Positions 30,207 through 41,489 of a DNA stretch of 64,000 bases are shown piece after piece. The DNA is from Eutreptiella sp. 'Long Island Sound 2002' (lineage: Eukaryota; Euglenozoa; Euglenophyceae; Eutreptiales; Eutreptiaceae): assembly GCA_964036045.1 (NCBI GenBank), contig OZ038385.1, positions 60,731,919-60,795,918 of the forward strand, given 5' to 3'. The stretch's first letter is position 1. Every line of letters begins with the position of its first letter. The notes below the pieces were generated by a model. The model was not told the DNA's origin and searched no databases. It saw nothing but the letters and a program-made list of their open reading frames with translations. The translations under genes and the position numbers were made by a program.

Positions 30207-30635
30207 TAAGAAAACGTCACTGCCTTGTCTCTCGTGGAGGGCTTGATCCAGGCCAAGCCCCCTTTAAAACCCTTGTGTTGATGCTAAGACTAACTTAAGT
30301 ATTTTTATCACTCTTTTGAAGCTTAAAGTACACTTTCTCAAAGTAACTAGGGTTGTAACCCTAGCCCCCCATGAAGTTCACCCCTACCACTCAACTGAGC
30401 GGAGGTATCTTCTTTCATGGAGGATATACCACAATAAAATAGGCATTTCATGCTTTAGGCCTTGGAGGTTAAGCCTAGTGGTCTCCCACCCCAAGACCCC
30501 TAGGCTCAATTGTCTCTACCACTTAGTGTGGTTCTACGTTTTAACTGTTTCTGAATTCAGTTGCTTGGCCAAGTCATATTCTGTGTCTGACCTGACACCT
30601 ATGCCCCACATTCCTAACCAGCACCATTTCACCCA
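30207..30635 (+). repeat. SINE-like repeat block, copy C, inverted relative to copies A and B
   Basis: Reverse complement of the block at 13965-14375 and 48772-49180, more diverged. On the + strand it has a box-A-like AAGCCTAGTGG at 30471-30481 (10 of 11 consensus positions) and, 22 bases further, GGCTCAATTGT at 30503-30513 (8 of 11 for box B). This is compatible with descent from a tRNA promoter, but no cloverleaf folds convincingly. Confidence 0.5.
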
Positions 30636-30998
30636 AAAGAGTGCACATGAAGTGCTTGATGCTATCTTTGCGGCTAGAGTCAGTCGAGTTTTCATGTAAA
30701 ATCTTTTGTATTATCCATTTGTGATTGAATCTTTGTGTTTATACCTGCTTTGTGCATCTGCAGCCCTTCTGTGTTACACTTGATTTCGAACTATTCATTG
30801 ATTCGATCCACATCCTGTTCTTGCTCTACTTGCTCCTATGGTTTTGGGATTTCACCATCAAAAACCTGCAGGATTTCATCGAAATCTATAGGGCACTAAT
30901 CAAGGACAACTTTCCGGTAGCAGAGGCAAACCCTGAGAACCTTTCGAACCGACTCTGAGCAGAAGCACAAGAAAAGCACACTGAAAAGCACATTGAAC
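30636..30998. other. Leader before the gag ORF
   Basis: AT-rich sequence with a hydrophobic 77-codon frame (30725-30958) that I consider accidental. The 5' LTR and primer-binding site of the following Ty3 element would be expected here, but no paired LTR exists to confirm it. Confidence 0.35.
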
Positions 30999-32367
30999 AT
31001 GTCCACTCAACTGTCCTCCCAAACCTGGCCGATCAGAAGTGTACAAGTGCAACATGGCAGTGTAGCCCACCCAAAGAGTGAACCGCCACTCAGAGCAGCA
31101 TCTGGGTCTCAGGAAGATCCAGAGCACAGAAGGGCGAAACTAAATCCGCCCAGAACAATCCCATTAACCATGGAAACCTTAGCGGCCCATGGTGAACACA
31201 GCCTGCAAAGGCTCCGCAGGCGTGTCGAGGCCTTCATCGCCCGGTCAGCTTGTCCGGCCTCATCTTCTACCGTACTTGGAGTTGGTGCTGAAGAACAAGA
31301 GGACCTACGAAGGAGGATGGACGAGTTCATGCTCCACGAAGAGTGCCACAAGTCCACCGTAGGAGAAGATGGAGAAATACCTTCTGATGCCCTCGGGTCG
31401 CCGCCCGAAACTGAGATGGGCTCCTTCCTCTATTCTGGGCCATCTACAGACATGGCGGACACAGTATCACTACCGGGACGACCAAGAGTACACCAACACC
31501 CGAGAGCAAGGCATCCAGACCCGCCGATAATGGATCCTCTTCGCCCAGAGCCCACCCATGGGGCTCTAGATCGTACGGCCGAACTTTTGGCCAAACTTCT
31601 ATCCGGATCAGAAGACCCGGATGTGACAGCTCTGTCACAGGCTGTCAAGGCTAAATTAGGTATCACTGAACCCTTACCCAAGCCAGCGCTACTCTCACCT
31701 TCGCCCGGATGGAGCACGTTGGCTGATGATCTCAAAAGATCAAGGGTGTCCAGGTTGCTACCAGAGGTCACTTGCCCCAGCCCTTTTCATCCTCGCACCA
31801 GGACAGTCCCTATTGCTGAACTACAGGACGTGCCGGTGACGGAGACTGAGAAAAGAGGGCTGTCAGCCCTGGCACCTCTTGCCGGCGTATCTCCTTCTCC
31901 TTCCGGCCCAACCCCGGGGGCTGCGAAGATGGGCAGACCTATTGCCCAGGCGAACATCCAGCTAGAACTGCCGGAGTTCGACCCGAAAAATCCGCCTGAA
32001 TGGGCAGAAGAATTTGTTGAGTTTCTTTTGCTCACTGGCAAATCCCATGTGGATCTGGCCACCAAATGCTCCTTGCTGAAATGCTCCTGCAAAAGGAAAT
32101 TTTTGCAAAAACAGGTGAAACAGATTGTGAAAACCTGTTCAACCTGGGTAGAGGTACTCCAAAGATTGGAGAAAGCATTCCCAGTCTATGAGACTGACCT
32201 CAGTGTGCGCACACAGATAGAGGATCTACCTATGCTCCCTGAGTTTCCTTCCGCTGCGCGAGTCTCTGAATACGTGTGCGACATGGAGTATCTGTTTTCA
32301 CGGATGAACCTGGGCTCCTGCGGAGCCACTGAGCCCCACCTGTGGCTCATGAAAAAGATCCCCCAAC
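30999..32367 (+). pseudogene. Ty3/gypsy gag, interrupted at its 3' end
   Basis: The frame is open from ATG 30999 to the (GTAA)7 tract at 32368. N-terminal third: polar, Pro-rich linkers. The capsid-like core begins about residue 322 (LELPEFDPKNPPEWAEEF) and continues with LLLTGKSHVDLATKCSLL, KKFLQKQVKQIV, LEKAFPVYETDLSVRTQI and ATEPHLWLMKKIP. This core style matches gag of Ty3-like elements in dinoflagellate genomes as I remember them; there the protein continues for another 150-200 residues including a zinc knuckle, absent here. The reading frame is destroyed by stops within the (GTAA)n tract, so this gag is truncated by an insertion. Confidence 0.75.
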
Positions 32368-32396
32368 GTAAGTAAGTAAGTAAGTAAGTAAGTAAG
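32368..32396 (-). repeat. (GTAA)7 tract, tail of a minus-strand insertion in gag
   Basis: Seven exact GTAA units, i.e. (TTAC)7 on the minus strand, lie precisely where the gag reading frame stops making sense. The arrangement mirrors the ACCT tails elsewhere and suggests a second retroposon family with a TTAC tail, inserted in minus orientation with its body to the right. Confidence 0.5.
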
Positions 32397-33432
32397 GGCG
32401 GCCGCGTCCGCAGCCTCATCTGACATCTCCTTGCTTGTTTTACATGGTGGCCGCCTCTGGCGGGAAGGAGAGCTCTCCACCATCAGTTCCCCTGGCGACC
32501 CCTTTCCCACCTCACGGCCGAGAACTTCTACCAGGTTCCCTTGGGGCATGACCGGCGGTAGGTGTCCTTCAGTTGCTGCCCTCACGGTCTCAGCTCCTTC
32601 CGGTCACCCATCGAAAGACCCTCCGGCCTTCCCCCCCTAGCACAGCCTTTCGGGCGCCTGCAGGCGCATTTCCTGTGGATGGGCCTCGCCGACAGCGGAG
32701 CATTTCTCTCTGTCAACCACATTCCACCACTCCCCATCCCTCACGGGCTGGAGTACCCACTCGGCTCCCGGATGCACTTGGGTGTCGTCCATCCGCGGCT
32801 GGAGGCCAGGGGGCGACCCTTTCCACGTTCCCCCAGGTCCCGCTCACGCGTGAACCTACGTGTACTTAGGCCATTGACCCGGGGACCTCAGGGTCAACCC
32901 TCACCCCTGCGGACACCTCACCGCCGTCCCGGAGTTCAGGGCATCTTCCCAACTTCCCGTGGCCAGGCTCCCCATGGTTGGCCCATGGTTTACCACTCCA
33001 TGGCGACTGGTTTCCCAGTCCCACGGGGCTGTTGCTTGGCGCTTTCGGCCTCCCTTCCCATCCCATGTCCCGTTCCCCTTCGCCACATACCGTCACCGGC
33101 CCAATCCCCGCTTCCCATGGTTTTCCGATGCCTTGTGGCCGTTGTGTGGCCCGTGCCACACCCCTGTCCTAGCCCCGTGCCCCCATCACACCCCTCATCC
33201 CGTGTTTATACCCCACCGGGCCGCCAGCAACCCCGTGGCGCGGGCCCACAGGATCCTCATCCATCCGGGGACCGTTTCGTGCTCCTTGCACGGGTCGCTC
33301 CTATCCTCCCCCCTGCTTCCACGCACTCAGCGCGCTCTTCTCCGCACGTTCCTGTCCGGGTCGTCTGGCCACTGTTCCTATGTCATGGCATCTTTGGCCC
33401 ACCTATGCTTTGGCACGAGAACACTGCATGAC
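32397..33432. other. Inserted or relic sequence with one protease-like motif
   Basis: GC-rich, with an uninterrupted + frame 32562-33431. In it LADSGAFLSV (Asp codon at 32691) fits the retropepsin pattern L-x-D-S/T-G-A-x-x-S-V and is in the gag frame, so part of this may be the original pol of the same Ty3 element. The rest is Pro/His/Ser-rich and not recognisable. I cannot decide where the TTAC-tailed insertion ends. Confidence 0.3.
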
Positions 33433-33492
33433 CAGGCAGCTGTGGCCTAGCAGGGACGCCACCACACGTACCCCCACTAGGGCTTGGAGGGG
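33433..33492 (+). other. 3' end of a Ty3 internal region with polypurine tract
   Basis: The 60 bases match 43525-43584 at about 80 percent: both contain CTGTGGCCTA, CAGGG-ACGCCAC and CTAGGGCTTGGAGGG. Each ends in a purine run (GGAGGGG here) followed by TG (33493), as expected just before a 3' LTR. The homology ties the gag at 30999-32367 and the integrase tail at 42386-42951 to the same element family. Confidence 0.5.
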
Positions 33493-33555
33493 TGTTGTGT
33501 TCTGTGTTCTGTATGCTTGCACCGCCTGCTGTCTTGCCGTCCTTGTCGTCTTCTT

Positions 33556-36500
33556 GTCGCGGCAGGGGCGGGGGCAGGGGCAGAGGCAGGGGCTGGGGCG
33601 GCATGGGCAGGGGCAGGGGCAGGGGCAGGGGCAGGGGCAGGGGCAGGAGCAGGGGCCTTGGGAGGGGCAGGGGCAGTGGCAGTGGCAGTGGCAGGAGCAG
33701 GGGCATGGGCAGGGACAGTGGTTGGTGCATGGGCAGTGGCAGGGTCAGGGGCAGGGGCGGTTGCAGGGGCAGGGGCAGGGGTAGGGGCTTGGGCAGGGGC
33801 AGAGGCAGGGGCAATGGCAGGGGCAGGGGCAGGGGCAGGGGTAGGGGCAGGGGGGGCAGGGGCAGGGGCAGGGGCAGTGCAAGGGGCAGGGGCAGGGGCA
33901 GGGGCAGGGGCAGTGGCAGGAGCCGGGGCAGTGGGAGGGGTAAGGGCAGTGGCAGGGGCAGGGGCCGGGGCAGGGGCAGGGGCAGGGGCAGGGGCAGTGG
34001 CAGGGGCAGGGGCTGGGGCAGGGGCAGGGGCAGGGACAGGGCCAGTGGCTGGAGCAGGGGCAGTGGCAGGGGCAGGGGCAGGAGTAGGGGCAGGGGCAGG
34101 GGCAGGGGCAGGGGCAGGGGCAGCAGCAAGGCCACAGACAAAGGCAGGGGCAGGGGCAGGGGCAGGGGCAGGGGCAGTGGTAGGGGCAGGGGCTGGGGCA
34201 GGGGCAGGGGCAGGGACAGGGCCAGTGGCTGGAGCAGGGGCAGTGGCAGGGGCAGGGGCAGGAGTAGGGGCAGGGGCAGGGGCAGGGGCAGGGGCAGTAG
34301 CAGGGGCAGAGGCAAAGGCAGGGACAGGGGCAGGGGCAGGGATAGAGGCAGTGGCAGGGGCAGTGGCAGGGGCAGGGACAGGAGCAGTGGCAGGGGCAGT
34401 AGCAGGGGCAGGGGCAGGGGCAGTGGCAGTAGCAGGGGCAGGGGCAGGGGCAGTGGCTGTGGCAGGGGCAGGGGCTGAGGCATGGGCAGGGGGGCAGGGG
34501 CAGGGGCAGGGGATGTGGCAGGGGCAGGGGCAGGGGCAGGGGCAGGGGCAGGGGCAGGGGCAGGGGCAGGGGCAGAGGCAGTAGGTGGGGCAGGGGCAGT
34601 GGCAGGGGCAGGGGCAGGGGTATGGGCAGGGACAGGGGCAGGGGCAGGGGCCGGGGCTGTGAGAGGTGCAGGGGCAGTGGCACGGGCAGGGGCGGGGGCA
34701 GATGCTAGGGCAGGGGCAGGAGCAGGGTCTGGGGCAGGGGCAGAGGCAGGGGCACGGGCGGGGGCAGGGGCAGTGGCAGGGACAGTGGCAGAGGCAGGGG
34801 CAGGGGCAGTAGCAGGGGCAGAACAGGGGCAGGGGCTGGGGCAGGGGCATGGCAGGGGGAATGGCAGTGGCAGGGGCAGGGGCAGGGGCAGTGGCTGTAG
34901 CAGGGGCAGGGGCAGGGGCAGGGGCTTGGGCGGTGGCAGTAGCAGGGGCAGGGGCAGGGGCAGTGGCTGGGGCAGGGGCAGTGGCAGGGGCAAAGGCAGG
35001 GGCAGAGGCAGGGGCACGGGGGGCAGGGGCAGGGGCAGGGGCAGGGGCCGGGGCAGTGGCAGGAGCAGGGGCAGTGGGAGAGGCAAGGGCAGTGGCAGGG
35101 GGGGCAGGGGCAGTGGCAGGAGCAGGGGCAGGGGCAGGGGCAGGGGCAGTCACAGTTGCTGGGGCAGGGGCAGGGGCAGGGGCAGGGGTCGTGGCTGTGG
35201 CAGGGGCAGTGGCAGGGGCAGAGGCAGGGGCAGGGGGGGCAGGGGCAAACAAGGGGCAGTGGCAGGAGCAGGGGTAGGGGTAGGGGCTGGGGCAGGGGCT
35301 GTGGCAGGAGCAGGGGCAGTGGGCGGGGCAGGGGCAGTGGCAGGGGCTGTGGGCGGGGCAGGCGCAGGGGCAGTGGGAGGAACAGGGGCAATGGCAGGGG
35401 CAGGGGCACGGGCAGTTGCAGGGGCAGGGGCAGGGGCAGGGGCTGGGGCAGGGGCAGAGCCAGGGGCAGTGGCAGTGACAGGGGCAGGGGCAGGGGCAGA
35501 GGCAGGGGCAGGGAGGCAGGGACAGGGGCAGGGGCAGTGGCAGGGGCAGGGGCAGGGGCAGGGGCAGTCGTAGGGGCAGCGGCAGGGGCAAGGGCAGTTG
35601 CAGGGGGAGGAGCAGGGGCAGTGGGAGGGGCAAGAGCAGTGGTAGGGGCCAGGGCAAGGACAGGGGCAGGGGCGGGGCATTGGCTGGGGCAGGGGCAGTG
35701 GCAGGGGCAGTGGCAGGGGCAGGGGCAGGGGCAGGGGCTAGGGCAGTGGCAGGAGCAGGGGCAGTTGCAGGGGCCGGGGCAGGGTTAGGGGCCGTGGTAG
35801 GGGCAGGGGCAGGGGCATGGGCAGGGGCCGGGGCAGGACTAGGGGCAGGGGTAGAGGCGGTGGCAGGGGCACGGGCAGGGGCAAGGGCATGGGCAGTGGC
35901 AGGGGCAGTGGCGGTGGCAGGGGCAGGATCAGGGGCAGTGGGAGGGGCAAGGGCAGTGGTAGGGGCAGGGGCAGGGACAGCGGCAAGGGCAGGGGCAGTG
36001 GCTGGGGCAGGGGCAGTGGCAGGGGCAGTGGCAGGGGCAAGGGCAGGGGCAGGGGCAGGGGCAGTGGCAGGAGCAGGGGCAGGGGCAGTGGCAGGAGCAG
36101 GGGCAGTTGCAGGGGCAGGGGCAGGGTCAGAGGCAGTGGCAGGGGCAGTGGCAGTGGCAGGGGCAGGGGCAGTGGCAGTGGCAGTAGCAGGGACAGGGGC
36201 AGGGGCAGTGGCTGGGGCAGGGGCAGTGGCAGTAGCAGGGGCAGTTGAAGGGGCAGGGGCAGGGGGAGTGGCAGTGGCAGGGGCAGGGGCAGGGGTAGAA
36301 GCAGGGGCAGGGGGGGCAGGGGCAGGGGCTGAGGCAGGGGCAGGGGCAGGGGCAGGGGCAGTGGCAGTGGCAGTGGCAGTAGCAGGGGCAGGGGCAGGGG
36401 CGGTTGCAGGGGCAGGGGCAGGGGTAGGGGCTTGGGCAGGGGCAGAGGCAGGGGCAGTGGCAGGGGCAGGGGCAGGGGCAGGGGTAGGGGCAGGGGGGGC

Positions 36501-39500
36501 AGGGGCAGGGGCAGGGGCAGTGCAAGGGGCAGGGGCAGGGGCAGGGGCAGGGGCAGTGGCAGGAGCCAGGGCAGTGGGAGGGGTAAGGGCAGTGGCAGGG
36601 GCAGGGGCCGGGGCAGGGGCAGGGGCAGGGGCAGGGGCAGGGGCAGGGGCAGGGGCTGGGGCAGGGGCAGGGGCAGGGACAGGGCCAGTGGCTGGAGCAT
36701 GGGCAGTGGCAGGGGCAGGGGCAGGACTAGGGGCAGGGGCAGGGGCAGGGGCAGGGGCAGGGGCAGCAGCAAGGGCACAGACAAAGGCAGGGGCAGGGGC
36801 AGGGGCAGGGGCAGGGGCAGTGGTAGGGGCAGGGGCTGGGGCAGGGGTAGGGGCAGGGACAGGGCCAGTGGCTGGAGCAGGGGCAGTGGCAGGGGCAGGG
36901 GCAGGAGTAGGGGCAGGGGCAGGGGCAGGGGCAGGGGCAGTAGCAGGGGCACAGGCAAAGGCAGGGACAGGGGCAGGGGCAGGGGCAGAGGCAGTGGCAG
37001 GGGCAGTGGCAGGGGCAGGGACAGGAGCAGTGGCAGGGGCAGTAGCAGGGGCAGGGGCAGGGGCAGTGGCAGTAGCAGGGGCAGGGGCAGGGGCAGTGGC
37101 TGTGGCAGGGGCAGGGGCTGAGGCATGGGCAGGGGGGCAGGGGCAGGGGCAGGGGATGTGGCAGGGGCAGGGGCAGGGGCAGGGGCAGGGGCAGGGGCAG
37201 GGGCAGGGGCAGGGGCAGAGGCAGTAGGTGGGGCAGGGGCAGTGGCAGGGGCAGGGGCAGGGGTATGGGCAGGGACAGGGGCAGGGGCAGGGGCCGGGGC
37301 TGTGAGAGGTGCAGGGGCAGTGGCACGGGCAGGGGCGGGGGCAGATGCTAGGGCAGGGGCAGGAGCAGGGACTGGGGCAGGGGCAGAGGCAGGGGCACGG
37401 GCGGGGGCAGGGGCAGTGGCAGGGACAGTGGCAGAGGCAGGGGCAGGGGCAGTTGCAGGGGCAGAACAGGGGCAGGGGCTCGGGCAGGGGCATGGCAGGG
37501 GGAATGGCAGTGGCAGGCGCAGGGGCAGGGGCAGTGGCTGTAGCAGGGGCAGGGGCAGGGGCAGGGGCTTGGGCGGTGGCAGTAGCAGGGGCAGGGGCAG
37601 GGGCAGTGGCTGGGGCAGGGGCAGTGGCAGGGGCAAAGGCAGGGGCAGAGGCAGGGGCACGGGGGGCAGGGGCAGGGGCAGGGGCAGGGGCCGGGGCAGT
37701 GGCAGGAGCAGGGGCAGTGGCAGAGGCAAGGGCAGTGGCAGGGGGGGCAGGGGCAGTGGCAGGAGCAGGGGCAGGGGCAGTCACAGTTGCTGGCGCAGGG
37801 GCAGGGGCAGGGGCAGGGGTCGTGGCTGCGGCAGGGGCAGTGGCAGGGGCAGAGGCAGGGGCAGGGGGGGCAGGGGCAGGGGCAGGGGCAGTGGCAGGAG
37901 CAGGGGTAGGGGTAGGGGCTGGGGCAGGGGCTGTGGCAGGAGCAGGGGCAGTGGGCGGGGCAGAGGCAGTGGCAGGGGCTGTGGCATGGGCAGGCGCAGG
38001 GGCAGTGGGAGGAACAGGGGCAGTAGCAGGGGCAGGGGCACGGGCAGTTGCAGGGGCAGGGGCAGGTGCAGGGGCTGGGGCAGGGGCAGAGCCAGGGGCA
38101 GTGGCAGTGACAGGGGCAGGGGCAGGGAGGCAGGGACAGGGGCAGGGGCAGTGGCAGGGGCAGGGGCACATGCAGGGGCAGTCGTAGGGGCAGCGGCAGG
38201 GGCAAGGGCAGTTGCAGGGGGAGGAGCAGGGGCAGTGGGAGGGGCAAGAGCAGTGGTAGGGGCCAGGGCAAGGACAGGGGCAGGGGCGGGGCATTGGCTG
38301 GGGCAGGGGCAGTGGCAGGGGCAGTGGCAGGGGCAGGGGCAGGGGCAGGGGCTAGGGCAGTGGCAGGAGCAGGGGCAGTTGCAGGGGCCGGGGCAGGGTT
38401 AGGGGCCGTGGTAGGGGCAGGGGCAGGGGCATGGGCAGGGGCCGGGGCAGGACTAGGGGCAGGGGTAGAGGCGGTGGCAGGGGCAGGGGCAGGGGCAAGG
38501 GCATGGGCAGTGGCAGGGGCAGTGGCGGTGGCAGGGGCAGGATCAGGGGCAGTGGGAGGGGCAAGGGCAGTGGTAGGGGCAGGGGCAGGGACAGGGGCAA
38601 GGGCAGGGGCAGTGGCTGGGGCAGGGGCAGTGGCAGGGGCAGTGGCAGGGGCAAGGGCAGGGGCAGGGGCAGGGGCAGTGGCAGGAGCAGGGGCAGGGGC
38701 AGTGGCAGGAGCAGGGGCAGTTGCAGGGGCAGGGGCAGAGTCAGGGGCAGTGGCAGGGGCAGTGGCAGTGGCAGGGGCAGGGGCAGTGGCAGTGGCAGTA
38801 GCAGGGACAGGGGCAGGGGCAGTGGCTGGGGCAGGGGCAGTGGCAGTAGCAGGGGCAGTTGCAGGGGCAGGGGCAGGGGCAGTGGCAGTGGCAGGGGCAG
38901 GGGCAGGGGTAGAAGCAGGGGCAGGGGGGGCAGAGGCAGGGGCAGAGGCAGGGGCAGGGGCAGGGGCAGGGGCAGTGGCAGTGGCAGTGGCAGTAGCAGG
39001 GGCAGGGGCAGGGGCAGGGGCAGTGGCAGTGGCAGGGGCAGGGGCAGGGGTAGAAGCAGAGGCAGGGGGGGCAGGGGCAGGGGCAGAGGCTGGGGCAGGG
39101 GCAGGGGCAGGGGCAGGGGCAGTGGCAGTGGCAATAGCAGGGGCAGGGGCAGGGGCAGTGGCTGGGGCAGGGGCAGTGGCAGTAGCAGGGGCAGTTGCAG
39201 GGGCAGGGGCAGGGGCAGTGGCAGTGGCAGGGGCAGGGGCAGGGGTAGAAGCAGGGGCAGGGGGGGCAGGGGCAGGGGCAGAGGCAGGGGCAGGGGCAGG
39301 GGCAGGGGCGGTGGCTGGAGCCGGGGCAGTGGGAGGGGCAAGGGCAGGGGCAGGGGCAGGGGTAGGGGCTGGGGCATGGGCAGGTGCAGGGGCAGGGGCA
39401 GGGGAAGTGGCGGGGGCAAGGGCAGGGGCTGGGGCTGGGGCAGTGGCAACGGCAGCGGCAGGGGCATGGGCTGTGCTAGTGGCAGGGGCAGTGGCAGTGG

Positions 39501-39735
39501 CAGGGGCAGGGGCAGGGGCAGTGGCAGTAGCAGTAGCAGGGGCAGGGGCAGGGGCAGTGGCAGTAGCAGGGGCAGTGGCAGGGGCAGGGGCAGGGGCCGT
39601 GGCGGTGGCGGGGGCAGGGGCAGGGGCAGGGGCAGGGGCAGGGGAAGTGGCAGGAGCAGGGGCTGTTGCGGGGGCAGGGGCAGGGTCAGGGGCCGTGGTA
39701 GGGGCAGGGGCAGGGGCATGGGCAGGGGCAGTAGC
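33556..39735 (+). repeat. Giant GGGGCA hexanucleotide array, about 6.2 kb
   Basis: Nearly every six bases read GGGGCA or a one-base variant (GTGGCA, GGAGCA, GGGGCT and others). Because the unit is two codons long, all six frames stay open and give Ala-Gly, Gly-Gln and Arg-Gly repeats on + and Pro-Leu, Pro-Ala and Cys-Pro repeats on minus, including frames over 1600 codons; none is a gene. Repeated GGGG runs spaced by two bases predict G-quadruplexes on the + strand and i-motifs on the other. It begins about 65 bases after the candidate LTR start at 33493 and ends two bases before the LTR at 39738. Confidence 0.95.
33750..38914 (+). repeat. Higher-order duplication inside the hexanucleotide array, about 2.6 kb twice
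   Basis: Irregular landmarks within the array recur at constant spacing: GGGGATGTGGC near 34511 and 37154, GAGAGGTGCA at 34671 and 37314 (2643 bp), and GGCGGGGCAT at 35671 and 38285 (2614 bp). The array therefore duplicated as a multi-kilobase block. A further short block containing GGTAGAAGCAG is repeated near 36294, 38909, 39050 and 39247. Confidence 0.85.
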
Positions 39736-39737
39736 AG

Positions 39738-40633
39738 TGAAGCGGTATGGGGTGCCTCACCCATACCCGCTGCACAGCCTGTGGCGCTCTTCGCCAGGCT
39801 GGGTCAGGAATTTTCCTGTTGATGTTACGGCATCCTGATTTCTGTGGGATTTCTGTAAAATACCCCAGAAATCGTCTTTTTTCGTCATTTTTGGGCTGGC
39901 GACGACAGTCGTCGCCTGCGCGACGCAGCCCCAGATTGAGGATTTATTTCTCGATTTCTAAAGATTTTAGGCAATTTTATTATTGTTTTATCGTTTTTAG
40001 AACTAAAAGATTACAGCCTGACCTTTTTCGCGGCGTTCCGCGAAGGTCAATTTTTGCGAAAAAAGTCACGTTCACGCATTTTTCAAAAAATCCTGAGGCG
40101 ATCCCAGGTATCGCCCAGACGCCCATGGCGTAGCCCAACAGTGGGCCTTTTCATATGTAGTTTGAATTGGCGCAGAAACGCGTCGTGTCGGCTACGCGAC
40201 GCGTTGGGGGGAGACGCGTGAAATGGGTGTTTTTGACTCAAAAATCACTATATTTCATTGTTTTTCGCCCAAAAACCACTGTTTGGCCCAGTTTGGGCAG
40301 GATCTCAGTGGAGATCCTGATGGCGACGCCTCGTAGCCGTCAGATTTTCTGATGGCGGCGACGCCGTCGCCTTCATTTCGTCTTCTTTTTTATGCTATTT
40401 TATAGTATAGAATTGTTAGTTGTACATATTACTTGTCTACATGTTTATTATTGTCTATATATACCTTCATCTCTTGCCCAGGACGCCAGATTGTGTCATG
40501 GCCGAGGCAAGGATCCCAGAATACTTTGGACAATCCTGAATTCGAGTGGAAGACTTGGATTTCATGGGTTTGGGGGTTTGAGGTCGTGCATGCGAAGGGA
40601 AGCTTCGAGGTTGCCCTCCCCCCAAATGCTTCA
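39738..40633 (+). repeat. Left LTR, 896 bp
   Basis: Begins TGAAGCGGTA and ends AATGCTTCA, so the ends form the inverted hexamer TGAAGC/GCTTCA. The right copy (41490-42385) has exactly the same length with about eight substitutions by my count (about 99 percent identity). It contains several GC-rich palindromic stretches and an AT-rich TTTTATAGTATAG segment near 40391. The small ORFs inside are identical in both LTRs and not credible genes. Confidence 0.9.
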
Positions 40634-40900
40634 AAAGTATTCTGCCGACGCCAAGGCCACCAAGGCGGTGTGACGGCCTGCGGACGGCGACGACGCCCAG
40701 ACTGCAGGAGTACAGCGTCCACGCTAGGAAACTGCAGGAGCTACGGTCCAGGGCATCAACACGATAAAGGAGGAATTCCTTGACTCCGACGATGGATAAG
40801 ACCATGGCTTCCCCATGCACCCTATGGAGCCCCCAAGTCTATCCTCAGCTCTGGGCGACGACCACAGCGACGACGACGCCATCTGCGAACCGCACAAGAA

Positions 40901-41135
40901 GGCGCGTTAATTCGTCGCCTTGGGTTGGTTGACCCTCCGGGAGGTCCCACCCTAAATCGGCGTGGGGCGCCTTGGGTAGGAAATGACCCTAAATCCCCCA
41001 AATTAGGCGCGTTAATTCGTCGCCCTGGGTTGGGAATCGACCCTAAAAGGCACGAGGAATTTGTCGCCTTGGGCAGGAAATGGCCCTAAATTCAGGCGCG
41101 AGGAAATCGTTGCCTTGGGTTTGACCCTAAATAAT
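40901..41135 (+). repeat. Degenerate tandem repeat in the interior of the LTR element
   Basis: About four units of 45-75 bp sharing GGCGCG(TTAATT/AGGAAA)CGT, GCCTTGGG and GACCCTAAA. No coding content. Confidence 0.7.
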
Positions 41136-41489
41136 TTTTTTTGCATTTATTGAATTATTATGTTTCCATGCCCATGGAGAAAAAGGGCCCATATGTGCGC
41201 CTAAGCGCCATCAGTCAGGGCGGAAGGCCCTGCAGCGCCTCTGTTCATGTAACTACAGGCCACAAGGAGTGCCAGGGACCAGTGTGGACGCCTGGGGGGC
41301 AATTGCCCTATGAATATATCAAGTTCAAAAAAAAAAATTTACATGTATGTGGCATGTAAATTACTTACGAAGCCCCCCCCCCCCCACTGTTCTGATGAAT
41401 CAGTTTTGAAACCAGGGCAGTGCAGGGGTCAGAGCGCCTCCTTGGCCTTGCCTTCCTTTGGATATAGGCAAGGCTTCTAAGGAGGGGGG

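Noticed and set aside
33477-39838. Very long ORFs on both strands (up to 1605 codons) made of Ala-Gly, Arg-Gly, Pro-Leu, Pro-Ala or Cys-Pro repeats
   Set aside because: They follow automatically from a six-base repeat without stop codons in any frame; no non-repetitive domain, start context or codon pattern supports a gene.
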